Positions 6,455 through 12,508 of a stretch of DNA of 12,917 nucleotides are shown piece by piece. The position numbers and the translations under genes are program-made. The DNA comes from Anaerolinea sp. (GTDB lineage: Bacteria > Chloroflexota > Anaerolineae > JAAEKA01). A model generated the notes under the pieces. That model saw only the letters and a program-made list of their open reading frames with translations, was not told the origin of the DNA and made no database searches. How positions within the stretch are numbered: the first letter of the stretch is position 1; each line of letters opens with the position of its first letter. The DNA is taken from assembly GCA_014879765.1 (NCBI GenBank), contig JACSRL010000409.1, forward strand, positions 1 to 12,917, written 5' to 3'.

Positions 6455-6985
6455 ATGAACAAGATCTTCCCGCTGTTTTGCGTTCTGTTGCTGGCGACTG
6501 TGGCCGCCTGTGTCGCGCCCGTCGCGCCGGTCACCCAGCCGCTGGCCTCCACGGCTATCGTCGAGCCGCCTCCCTCGTTGGGGCCTGCACCCACGGCGGA
6601 GCCCAACACGCGGCCGCCGGAGCCTGCACCCCCCAACACGCGGCCGCCTGAGGTCGCAACCCCGGTCACTGGCTTCGAGGCCATCACCGAGGCCGCAGTC
6701 AAATTTGCCGCGGCGGAGCTGGGCGTGGACGCGGCCGCCATCCAGGTGGTCAGCGTGGAGGAGGCCACCTGGCGCAACTCCTGCCTGGGGGTGGACAGGC
6801 TGAACGAGATGTGCATGGACGTGATCACGCCCGGATTCCGCGTTGTGCTGAGCGTGGACGGGCAGGAGATCGCCGTACACACCAACCAGGACGCCAGCGC
6901 GCTGCGGCTGGCCGACCCGGCCCAGGGCGTGCCCGATGTCAAGCCGAGCAGCTACCACCCGGCCGGGATCTGGCCCAACAGTTAG
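6455..6985 (+). CDS. Small secreted lipoprotein
   Basis: The 176-aa protein starts with a lipoprotein signal (MNKIF, hydrophobic core, then VAAC with lipidation at Cys19), so it should be anchored on the outer face of the membrane. A Pro-rich stalk at residues 20-68 contains a short internal duplication (NTRPPE twice), also visible as a DNA repeat of the segment with CGGCCGCC. The C-terminal domain (about 72-165) has conserved-looking elements AAAELGVDAAAIQVVSVE, WRNSCLGV, EMCMDVITPGFRVVLSVDGQEIAVHTN; two cysteines (SCLGV and MCM) could form a disulfide. I recall this domain style from Chloroflexota lipoproteins but cannot assign a function. A GGAG ribosome binding site is 11 nt upstream. It is first in an operon with the GH3 lipoprotein. 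Confidence 0.88.
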   Translation: MNKIFPLFCVLLLATVAACVAPVAPVTQPLASTAIVEPPPSLGPAPTAEPNTRPPEPAPPNTRPPEVATPVTGFEAITEAAVKFAAAELGVDAAAIQVVSVEEATWRNSCLGVDRLNEMCMDVITPGFRVVLSVDGQEIAVHTNQDASALRLADPAQGVPDVKPSSYHPAGIWPNS

Positions 6986-6989
6986 CGCA

Positions 6990-8399
6990 TTGAACCAACA
7001 CCCCCCGCCGGTCACCCCGCTGAGCCGCCGCCGCTTCATGCAGTTGGCGACGCTTGGCGCGCTATCGACGCTGTTGAGCGGCTGCGGACTGCGGCCGTCG
7101 CCGCCGCAGCATGTCGCGGCGCTCAGCCCGACCGCGCCGCCCACCTCTGCGCCGACAGCCACCCGCACGGCCACGCATACGTCGACGGCCACCGCGACGG
7201 CGACAGCCACGCAGACCGCGACGGCCACCGCGACATCCACCCCGACGCCCACCGGCACAGCCACGCCCACAGCGACAGCCACGGCCACGCCCATCGATAC
7301 CCCGTCCCCCACCCCGACGCCCACCGAGACTCCCACCCTGGCGCCTGACCCTGAGCTGGAGCTGATGCTGGGGCAGATGCTGCTGGTGGGCTTCCGCGGG
7401 CTGGCGGTGGACGATCAACACCCCATCGTGGCCGACCTTCGCGACCGTCATCTGGGCGGCGTAGTGCTCTTCGACCGCGATGGCCCCGCCCGGTCGGCGA
7501 CGCGCAACGTGGAGTCGCCGGAGCAGTTGGCCGCGCTGACCGGCGCTTTGCAGGGGGCCGCGAGCACGCCGCTGTTGATCGCCGTGGATCAGGAGGGGGG
7601 CAAGGTGATGCGTCTCTCCCCCCGGCACGGCTTTGCGGCCAGTCCATCCCACGAGGAGCTGGGCGCGCAGGGGGATGCGGCCGCGGTGACGGCGGCCGCG
7701 GCCGCCATGGCGCAGACGCTGGCCCAGGCGGGGATCAATCTCAACCTGGCGCCGGTGGTCGATGTCAACGCCAACCCGGATAATCCGGTCATCGCGCGCT
7801 ACGGGCGCAGCTTTGGCGCCGATCCTGCGCTGGTCAGCCGCCTGGCCGCGGCCTTCATCCAGGCGCACCACGAGCAGGGGGTGCTTTGCTGCCCCAAGCA
7901 TTTCCCCGGCCACGGCAGTTCCACGGCCGATTCGCACCATGGCCTGGCCGATGTGAGCGAGAGCTGGACGGAGCAGGAGCTTCAGCCCTATCGTGACCTG
8001 ATCCAGGCCGGCCTGGCCGACTGCATCATGACGGCGCACGTCTTCAACGCGCGGCTGGACCCGGTCTTTCCCGCCACTCTCTCCCCTGCAATCATCGATG
8101 GCCTGCTGCGGCGCGAGCTGGGCTACGACGGCGTGGTGATCTCCGACGACATGCAGATGGGCGCGATCCGGCGCTACTACGGCTACGAGGACGCCGTGCT
8201 GGCGGCCGTGAACGCGGGGGTGGACATCCTGGCCATCTCCAACAACGTGACCTTCGAGGAGGATATCGTCAGCCGGACGGTGGAGATCCTGCGGCGGGCC
8301 GTGGCGCAGGGGCGCATCAGCCGCGGCCGCATCGAGCAGTCCTACGCGCGCATCCAGCGGCTGAAGGCATCACTCCCAACGCCAAACAGAGCACCATGA
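6990..8399 (+). CDS. Tat-signal lipoprotein, glycoside hydrolase family 3 (NagZ-like beta-N-acetylhexosaminidase)
   Basis: This is a predicted surface-anchored beta-N-acetylglucosaminidase acting on peptidoglycan or chitin-type fragments. The N-terminus carries a twin-arginine motif SRRRFMQLA and a lipobox LLSGC. A long low-complexity stalk of Thr-Ala and Thr-Pro repeats (DNA 7150-7350) follows, then a GH3 N-terminal barrel. NagZ-type signatures are visible: DQEGGKVMRL, KHFPGHGSSTADSHHGL (the loop His general acid/base, near residue 303) and ISDDMQMGAI (nucleophile Asp, near residue 386). The C-terminal GH3 sandwich is absent, as in the single-domain NagZ group. The start is uncertain: TTG 6990 lies 4 nt after the upstream stop and keeps the twin-arginine signal, while ATG 6936 would overlap the lipoprotein by 50 bp. 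Neither has a strong ribosome binding site. ATG 7038 would destroy the Tat motif. Its end overlaps the next start (ATGA). Confidence 0.93.
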   Translation: MNQHPPPVTPLSRRRFMQLATLGALSTLLSGCGLRPSPPQHVAALSPTAPPTSAPTATRTATHTSTATATATATQTATATATSTPTPTGTATPTATATATPIDTPSPTPTPTETPTLAPDPELELMLGQMLLVGFRGLAVDDQHPIVADLRDRHLGGVVLFDRDGPARSATRNVESPEQLAALTGALQGAASTPLLIAVDQEGGKVMRLSPRHGFAASPSHEELGAQGDAAAVTAAAAAMAQTLAQAGINLNLAPVVDVNANPDNPVIARYGRSFGADPALVSRLAAAFIQAHHEQGVLCCPKHFPGHGSSTADSHHGLADVSESWTEQELQPYRDLIQAGLADCIMTAHVFNARLDPVFPATLSPAIIDGLLRRELGYDGVVISDDMQMGAIRRYYGYEDAVLAAVNAGVDILAISNNVTFEEDIVSRTVEILRRAVAQGRISRGRIEQSYARIQRLKASLPTPNRAP

Positions 8400-9475
8400 A
8401 ATCTATCTCACAAAACTGGCTGGCCCGCGCCCACGCCGAGGGCGCGCCGCTGGTCGATGAGCGCACCGCCACCTTTGTCTGGCAGGGCGCGGAGCCGCCG
8501 CTGCTGCGCGGCGACTGGAACGACTGGGACGAGGCCAGCCCACTGTCCTGGCAGCGCGTCGCAGGCGGTCGCCGCAGGCCGACTGCAGAGTCCAGTTGGA
8601 TCGCGACCCTGGAGCTGGCCCCCGACGCCTACATGGAATACTGCCTGGGCGTTGATGAGCATCGCGTCGACGATCCCCTCAACCCGCGGCGCGTCTCCAA
8701 CGGCCTGGGCCAGTTCAACCACTGGTTCTACATGCCGCAGGGCGGCCCGACGCCGCTGGCCCGGCGCACGCGCGGCGTTGCTCAGGGGGAACTCATCCGC
8801 CTGGATCTGCCCACCCGGCAGTGGGTCGCGGGCCAGCAGCGCCGGCTGATCCTCTACCGGCCGGCCGTGGAGCAGCCCACGCCGCTGTTGCTGGTCTACG
8901 ATGGCCCCGACTATTTGCGTCGCGCCAGCCTGGCCACGCTGGTGGACAATCTGATCGCCCAGCGGCGCATTCGACCCATCGCGCTGGCCATGCTGGCCAA
9001 CGGCCGCGGCAGCCGCATGGCTGAATACGCCGGCAGCGATGCCACGCTGGGCTTCGTACACGAGCTGGTGTTGCCTGCCGCCCGCCAGCAGTTGGATTTG
9101 ATCGACATAACGCAGGAGCCGGGCGCGTTCGGCGTCATGGGCGCGTCCATGGGCGGGCTGATGGCGCTGGCCACCGGGCTGCGCCTGCCGCAGCTCTTTG
9201 GCCGCGTGCTCAGCCAGTCGGGCGCGTTTCATCTCGGCCCCTATCCGACCACGGCGGTGGAGCTGGTGGAGCAAGGCCCTGTGCGTCCGCTGCGCATCTG
9301 GCTGGATGTGGGGCGCTATGAGGAGCTGCTGGCCAGCAACCGCGACACCCACGCCCTGTTGCAGGCGCGCGGCTACGAGGTGAGCTATCGCGAGTTCAGC
9401 GCCGGGCACAACTACACCGCCTGGCGCGACGACCTGTGGCGCGGGCTGGAGGCGCTTTTCCCGCCGGTCAACTGA
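8396..9475 (+). CDS. Esterase-D/enterochelin-esterase-like alpha/beta hydrolase with N-terminal CBM48-like domain
   Basis: The 359-aa protein begins with an early-set, CBM48-like domain (residues 22-110; FVWQGAEPPLLRGDWNDWD, the surface-loop pattern of glycan-binding and Fes-like proteins). An alpha/beta hydrolase of the esterase D family follows. The nucleophile elbow is GASMGG with Ser251. Asp304 in IWLDVGRYEE and His338 in FSAGHNYTAWR complete a plausible triad. No signal peptide is seen, so it is probably cytoplasmic unlike the gene before it. It overlaps the GH3 gene by 4 bp (ATGA), so they are translationally coupled. Family members cleave siderophore, acyl-sugar or other esters; the substrate is unknown. 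Its last 8 bp overlap the convergent DUF503 gene. Confidence 0.9.
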   Translation: MKSISQNWLARAHAEGAPLVDERTATFVWQGAEPPLLRGDWNDWDEASPLSWQRVAGGRRRPTAESSWIATLELAPDAYMEYCLGVDEHRVDDPLNPRRVSNGLGQFNHWFYMPQGGPTPLARRTRGVAQGELIRLDLPTRQWVAGQQRRLILYRPAVEQPTPLLLVYDGPDYLRRASLATLVDNLIAQRRIRPIALAMLANGRGSRMAEYAGSDATLGFVHELVLPAARQQLDLIDITQEPGAFGVMGASMGGLMALATGLRLPQLFGRVLSQSGAFHLGPYPTTAVELVEQGPVRPLRIWLDVGRYEELLASNRDTHALLQARGYEVSYREFSAGHNYTAWRDDLWRGLEALFPPVN

Positions 9476-9755
9476 TCAGCTCGATCTCGTAGTCCACCAA
9501 CTCCACGTCCAGCCGCCAGCGTTCGACGCTTTCGACGACCTTTGTCAGCAGGCCGTGGGCGTAGTCTTTGTCCGACGAGACGCAGGCCACGCCCAGCACC
9601 GCGTTGCGCCAGGAGTCCTGTTGCCCCACCTCGGCGACAGAGACGTTGTACTCGCTGCGCAGGCGGGCGATGATCGGCTTGATCACGCTGCGCTTGGCCT
9701 TGAGCGAGTCGATCATGGGGATGTGTAATTCGATAGTGACGATGCCGATGACCAT
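9468..9755 (-). CDS. ylxP: DUF503/YlxP-family protein
   Basis: The 95-aa protein has the DUF503 hallmarks: VIGIVTIELHIPMIDSLKAKRSVIKPIIARL at the start, NVSVAEVGQQDSWRNAVLGVACVSSD in the middle and a final YEIEL strand. In Firmicutes, ylxP lies in the nusA-infB-rbfA cluster and is linked to ribosome biogenesis; here it follows the Memo-like gene instead. No ribosome binding site precedes the ATG. The region just upstream is an octamer array whose transcript is pyrimidine-rich (CCCTCACC units), the opposite of a Shine-Dalgarno sequence. Its end overlaps the convergent esterase gene by 8 bp. Confidence 0.93.
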   Translation of the reverse strand: MVIGIVTIELHIPMIDSLKAKRSVIKPIIARLRSEYNVSVAEVGQQDSWRNAVLGVACVSSDKDYAHGLLTKVVESVERWRLDVELVDYEIELIS

Positions 9756-9762
9756 GGTGTGT

Positions 9763-9799
9763 GGTGAGGGGGTGAGGGGGTGAGGGGGTGAGGGGGTGA
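9763..9799. repeat. Octamer tandem repeat GGTGAGGG, four and a half copies
   Basis: Four exact 8-nt copies (9763-9794) plus a partial unit GGTGA occupy most of the 59-bp gap between the Memo-like gene and the DUF503 gene. The period differs from the 7-nt arrays elsewhere in the window. In the mRNA it reads CCCTCACC repeatedly, directly upstream of the DUF503 start. Confidence 0.95.
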
Positions 9800-9814
9800 C
9801 TGTTTACTGGTCAC

Positions 9815-10627
9815 TTACCCGACGTAGGCCACCGCGCCATAGCCGACGACGCGGCTTTTGTCGCCGCTGGTGTCGCCGGAGTTGCGGTAGTCCAGCAGGT
9901 GGGGCGTCCAGCCTTGCAGCCTGGCCAGGTGCATCAGGATCAGGATCGCGGGCAGGCCACAGGCCTCGCCCTGGGCCGCGGCCGCCAGATCGCCGGCCGT
10001 CACCGCGGCCAGGAAGGCGCGATCCAGCCGCTGCGCGGTCTCGTAGGGGTGATAGTGGCTCAGGTCGGAGCTGACCACCACCAGATCGCCGGGCCGCAGT
10101 TGTTCCGCCAGGTCAGCCGCGGTCTGCGCCGGGTCTGGCTGGCCGCACAGCATGGCTGCCAGCTCGAAATCGCCCAGCGCCACCTGCAAGAAGGGCAGCT
10201 CCACCTCCAGGCTGTGCTCCGGCTGGTGCGCCAGCGCGTCCAGTTGGTAGCCGGGGCCGCGGGCCAGCAGCGCATCGATGGCCGCCCGGTTCTGTGTCAC
10301 CAGCCCCAGCGGGGTCTCGAAGGCGTCGGCCGGCGACAGGGCCACGCGCTCCACGGCGACGTAGTGCGCCGGGCCCAGCAGATAGACCGTGGGAGGCGCG
10401 GCCACGGACGCGCTCCCGTTGGCCTCTTGCAGTTGGCGGAACGCGCTGGCCGCGATGGGGCCGGAATAGCGATAGCCGGCGTGGGGCGCGATCAAGGCCC
10501 GCACCGGCCCCAGCCCGGCGCCGGCCGCCTGATCCAGCAGACTCTCCACGCCGCGGCTCAGCCGCTCTGGCCGGTCGGCGTAGAAGGCGCCGGCGACGGC
10601 GGGGGGACGGATGGTAGGTGTGTCCAT
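9815..10627 (-). CDS. amrB: AmmeMemoRadiSam system protein B (Memo-like)
   Basis: This is a 270-aa Memo-family protein, structurally related to metal-dependent class III extradiol dioxygenases. Signature residues are present: His49 in APHAGYRYSG, His88 in LLGPAHY, HQPEHSLEVELPFL (134-147), Asp188 and His191 in VVSSDLSHYHPY, and Cys223 in GEACGLPA. These match the putative metal-site residues of human MEMO1 (His49, His81, His192, Cys244). The start ATG 10627 has a GAGG ribosome binding site 7 nt upstream; a further-upstream in-frame start (10651) would lie in the repeat array and is rejected. It follows the radical SAM partner on the same strand, as in AmmeMemoRadiSam loci, where a modification role has been proposed but the reaction is uncertain. 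Confidence 0.95.
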   Translation of the reverse strand: MDTPTIRPPAVAGAFYADRPERLSRGVESLLDQAAGAGLGPVRALIAPHAGYRYSGPIAASAFRQLQEANGSASVAAPPTVYLLGPAHYVAVERVALSPADAFETPLGLVTQNRAAIDALLARGPGYQLDALAHQPEHSLEVELPFLQVALGDFELAAMLCGQPDPAQTAADLAEQLRPGDLVVVSSDLSHYHPYETAQRLDRAFLAAVTAGDLAAAAQGEACGLPAILILMHLARLQGWTPHLLDYRNSGDTSGDKSRVVGYGAVAYVG

Positions 10628-10643
10628 GGTGGATCCTCGGAGA

Positions 10644-10743
10644 ATGGTCAATGGTCAATGTTCAATGTTCAACTGTCAACGGGGCGCGCCTCCCCTCATT
10701 GGCAATTGGACATTGAACATTGACCATTGATCGTTGATCATTT
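10644..10743. repeat. Inverted heptamer arrays between amrS and amrB
   Basis: The left array has ATGGTCA, ATGGTCA, ATGTTCA, ATGTTCA, ACTGTCA units; the right has the reverse-complement types. Positions 10651-10672 pair with 10706-10727 at 21 of 22 bases. The spacer contains GGGGCGCGCCTCCCC (10681-10695), itself able to fold. The right array supplies the TGA stop of the radical SAM gene (10738-10740), and the left ends just before the ribosome binding site of amrB. The layout is the same as the 480-600 repeat. Confidence 0.88.
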
Positions 10744-11790
10744 CCAAACGCCCGGCACGCGCAGCCCACAGCCGTGGCACACGCCCGGCTCACGCCAGTG
10801 CTGGCGCACGGCGTACCAACTGCGGCTGATCAGCAGCGTGCGGCAGGCTGGACAGCAGGTGGATTCGCGGTCGCCGTCGTGGACGTTGCCCAGGTAGACG
10901 TAGCGCAGCCCGGCCTCTTTGCCGATCTCCCAGGCGCGCAGCAGGGTGCGGTGGGGCGTCGGCGGCCGGTCCAGCAGGTGATAGTCGGGGTGAAAGGCCG
11001 AGAGGTGCCAGGGCAGGTCGGGGGAGAGGCTGGCCAGCCAGCCGGCCATCTCCCGCAGCTCGGCCTCGTCGTCGTTCAGGCCAGGGATCAGCAGGGTGGT
11101 GATCTCGATCCAGATCCTGGTCTGCCGGACGATATGCTCGATGTTGCGCAGCACCGGCTGGATGCGGGTGCCGCACACCTGGCGGTAGAACGTGTCGCTC
11201 CAGGCCTTCAGGTCCACGTTGATCGCGTCCAGGTAGGGCTCGATCAGCTCCAGCGCGGCCAGCGTCTCGAAGCCGCTGCTGACGAAGATGTTGCGGATGC
11301 CCTGCTCATGGGCCAGCTTGGCGGTGTCGTAGGCGTACTCGAAGAAGACGGCCGGCTCGTTGTAGGTGTAGGCCAGCATAGGGATCGCGTGCAGACGGCA
11401 GTGCTCCACCAGATCGGCCGGCAGGGCCAGCGCGCTCTCGACCTTCGAGGTTTTCGGCAACCTCGAAGGTCTGCCCGCCACGACCGCCGATGCCCCGCTC
11501 TGGCTGATCTGCCAGTTCTGGCAGAACTGGCAGGTGAAATTGCAGCCCAGCGTGCCCAGCGAGAGCACGCGCTGCGTGGGCAGGAAATGGTAGAGCGGCT
11601 TCTTCTCGACAGGATCCACGTGCAGCGCGGCCGCCTCGCCGTAGACCACCAGATAAAGCGCGCCGTCGTAGTTGCGCCGGATGCCGCACTTGCCCATGCC
11701 CTCCGGCGCGATGGCGCAGAAGTGCTCGCAGGCCGTGCATTGTACATAGCCTTTCTTGAGTGGTTTGGAGAGCATCGCCGGGTGGAGCAT
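10738..11790 (-). CDS. amrS: AmmeMemoRadiSam system radical SAM enzyme
   Basis: This 350-aa radical S-adenosylmethionine enzyme is of the AmmeMemoRadiSam type, related to pyruvate formate-lyase activases. It has an N-terminal Cys cluster (Cys18, Cys21, Cys25, Cys35 in VQCTACEHFCAIAPEGMGKC), then the 4Fe-4S motif CNFTCQFC (Cys83, Cys87, Cys90). The strand signature YTYNEPAVFFEY follows, then NVDLKAW, and a C-terminal zinc-ribbon-like end with CPAC and CHGC. The start ATG 11790 is supported by a GAGG ribosome binding site 9 nt upstream and a good promoter only 25 nt upstream. The reading frame extends open for another 450 nt, but that extension crosses the promoter and repeats and is not protein-like. 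Residues 106-118 (RPSRLPKTSKVE region) are encoded by a perfect palindrome and look like an insertion after the SAM motif. Confidence 0.95.
   Translation of the reverse strand: MLHPAMLSKPLKKGYVQCTACEHFCAIAPEGMGKCGIRRNYDGALYLVVYGEAAALHVDPVEKKPLYHFLPTQRVLSLGTLGCNFTCQFCQNWQISQSGASAVVAGRPSRLPKTSKVESALALPADLVEHCRLHAIPMLAYTYNEPAVFFEYAYDTAKLAHEQGIRNIFVSSGFETLAALELIEPYLDAINVDLKAWSDTFYRQVCGTRIQPVLRNIEHIVRQTRIWIEITTLLIPGLNDDEAELREMAGWLASLSPDLPWHLSAFHPDYHLLDRPPTPHRTLLRAWEIGKEAGLRYVYLGNVHDGDRESTCCPACRTLLISRSWYAVRQHWREPGVCHGCGLRVPGVWK
11440..11471. repeat. Perfect palindrome (13-bp arms, 6-nt loop) inside the radical SAM gene
   Basis: GACCTTCGAGGTT (11440-11452) and its exact reverse complement (11459-11471) flank the loop TTCGGC. 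It is translated in frame as residues about 106-118 of the enzyme, in the segment between the 4Fe-4S motif and ALPADLVEHC, where relatives usually have a short linker. This pattern resembles palindromic repeat elements that insert in frame into coding genes. Confidence 0.9.
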
Positions 11791-11814
11791 GGTGGTCGTC
11801 CTCGTGTTGCCCTC

Positions 11815-11843
11815 ATTGTACGACGAAACAGCCATAAGTTCAA
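11815..11843 (-). promoter_or_regulatory. Promoter of the amrS-amrB-ylxP genes
   Basis: On the minus strand, TTGAAC (11838-11843) and TACAAT (11815-11820) are separated by 17 nt. Predicted transcription start near 11808 leaves a short leader of about 18 nt that just includes the GAGG ribosome binding site at 11800-11803. This also fixes the gene start at 11790. Confidence 0.65.
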
Positions 11844-11979
11844 GCCGGGAAAGCCAGCGCCAGGCGTCAAGGCACGGCGTTAGGGCTTGGTCTGGTGGCT
11901 GTGCATGAGAAGGCCGCTGCTTGATGGAGCTCAAGCCAATCGCTTGGCCATGGAGAGGTTCGCGTGCGCGCGTGATCCC
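11844..11979. other. Intergenic stretch, nothing recognised
   Basis: This part of the 718-bp gene-free region between amrS and the trypco1 gene has no protein-like reading frame, no array and no strong hairpin that I can see. Structured repeats begin at 11980. Confidence 0.4.
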
Positions 11980-12088
11980 GCCGGGGAATGAAGTTCCCCG
12001 GCTACAAAACAGCGCCCGTTGAAAACGGGCTAACGTGTATAAGCCACGATTTTTAGCTCCGTTGATGGGGCGCTGTGATGTAGCCGGG
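11980..12088. repeat. Multi-hairpin structured intergenic element
   Basis: A compact set of nested inverted repeats is present. Hairpin 1 is GCCGGGGAA/TTCCCCGGC with loop TGAAG (11980-12002). Hairpin 2 is GCCCGTT/AACGGGC with loop GAA (12014-12030). CAGCGCCC (12010-12017) can also pair with GGGCGCTG (12068-12075), and CCCGGCTA (11997-12004) with TAGCCGGG (12081-12088), giving a closed branched fold. The style matches dispersed palindromic elements I recall from Chloroflexota and cyanobacteria. It could be a non-autonomous mobile element or a structured RNA; the sequence alone does not decide. Confidence 0.7.
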
Positions 12089-12134
12089 CGATTTGACACC
12101 TGCACGTGCGCCGCAGGTGCAAGTGTCGCCCGGC
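12083..12134. repeat. GC-rich long hairpin
   Basis: The outer stem GCCGGGCGA (12083-12091) pairs with TCGCCCGGC (12126-12134), and the inner stem CACCTGC (12097-12103) with GCAGGTG (12113-12119). The GCCGGG at its left end is shared with the closing stem of the preceding element, so the two may be nested or abutting insertions. No T-run follows; it is not a convincing terminator. Confidence 0.65.
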
Positions 12135-12170
12135 GGGTCAGCATGAGGGATGACTCGCTGCCAGTGGCCT

Positions 12171-12268
12171 CAGAAACCGGGTTTTTGTCTTGCAGGCCAG
12201 GGCCATGGCGCCATGACAGTCCATTGTGCAGACGAAAATCATGCCGCACGAGAAAAACCCGGTTTCTG
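12171..12268. mobile_element. MITE-like element, copy 1 (98 bp)
   Basis: Perfect 16-bp terminal inverted repeats begin with CAGAAACCGGGTTTTT (12171-12186; inverted at 12253-12268). The interior holds the 12-bp palindrome CATGGCGCCATG. It is non-coding: the open frame across it is a by-product of repeat sequence. A second copy follows after 12 bp. Confidence 0.78.
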
Positions 12269-12280
12269 AACGCTTGGCCC

Positions 12281-12377
12281 CAGAAACCGGGTTTTTGTCT
12301 TGCAGACCAGGGTCATGGCGCCATGACAGGCCGTTGTGCAGACGAAAATCATGCACACGAGAAAAACCCGGTTTCTG
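12281..12377. mobile_element. MITE-like element, copy 2 (97 bp)
   Basis: It has the same 16-bp terminal inverted repeats (12281-12296 and 12362-12377) and the same central palindrome as copy 1. The copies differ by about five substitutions and one single-base indel. Copy starts are 110 bp apart, and the bases GGCC before and AACG after each element are shared, which points to tandem duplication of element plus spacer. It ends 21 bp before the promoter of the trypco1 gene. Confidence 0.78.
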
Positions 12378-12398
12378 AACGACGGGTCACTGTCATCA

Positions 12399-12427
12399 TT
12401 GCCGTTTGGGCTGAGTTGTGCTATCCT
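12399..12427 (+). promoter_or_regulatory. Promoter of the trypco1 gene
   Basis: TTGCCG (12399-12404) and TATCCT (12422-12427) lie 17 nt apart. The predicted start near 12434 gives a leader of about 75 nt. It sits directly after the second MITE-like copy. Confidence 0.5.
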
Positions 12428-12508
12428 GCGAGTAGTGTGCGCCAGCCAGGAGGATTGGCAGCTTGAGGGCGCACCCGCGATGCTGTTACCTCAACACGGA
12501 GGAAAGCC

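Noticed and set aside
6305..7336. Minus-strand frame with a VGVGV/AVAVAV repeat opposite the lipoprotein and GH3 genes
   Set aside because: It is the antisense of the Thr-rich stalk repeat. The plus-strand reading gives a signal peptide, lipobox and GH3 motifs.
11509..11533. 12-bp perfect palindrome around CTGCCAGTTCTG in the radical SAM gene
   Set aside because: It encodes the conserved CQFCQNWQ motif; repeated TGC CAG and CAG codons explain it by codon constraint, so it is probably not an element.
11791..12249. Long N-terminal extension of the radical SAM gene to 12249
   Set aside because: It crosses a good promoter (11815-11843), the structured repeats and a MITE-like copy; its amino acids are not protein-like, and ATG 11790 has a ribosome binding site and matches the family N-terminus.
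12035..12466. Open frames on both strands across the MITE-like pair
   Set aside because: The translated sequence is itself a direct repeat of the element (NPVS and KTRFL segments recur) and no start signal fits; it reflects repeat DNA, not a gene.
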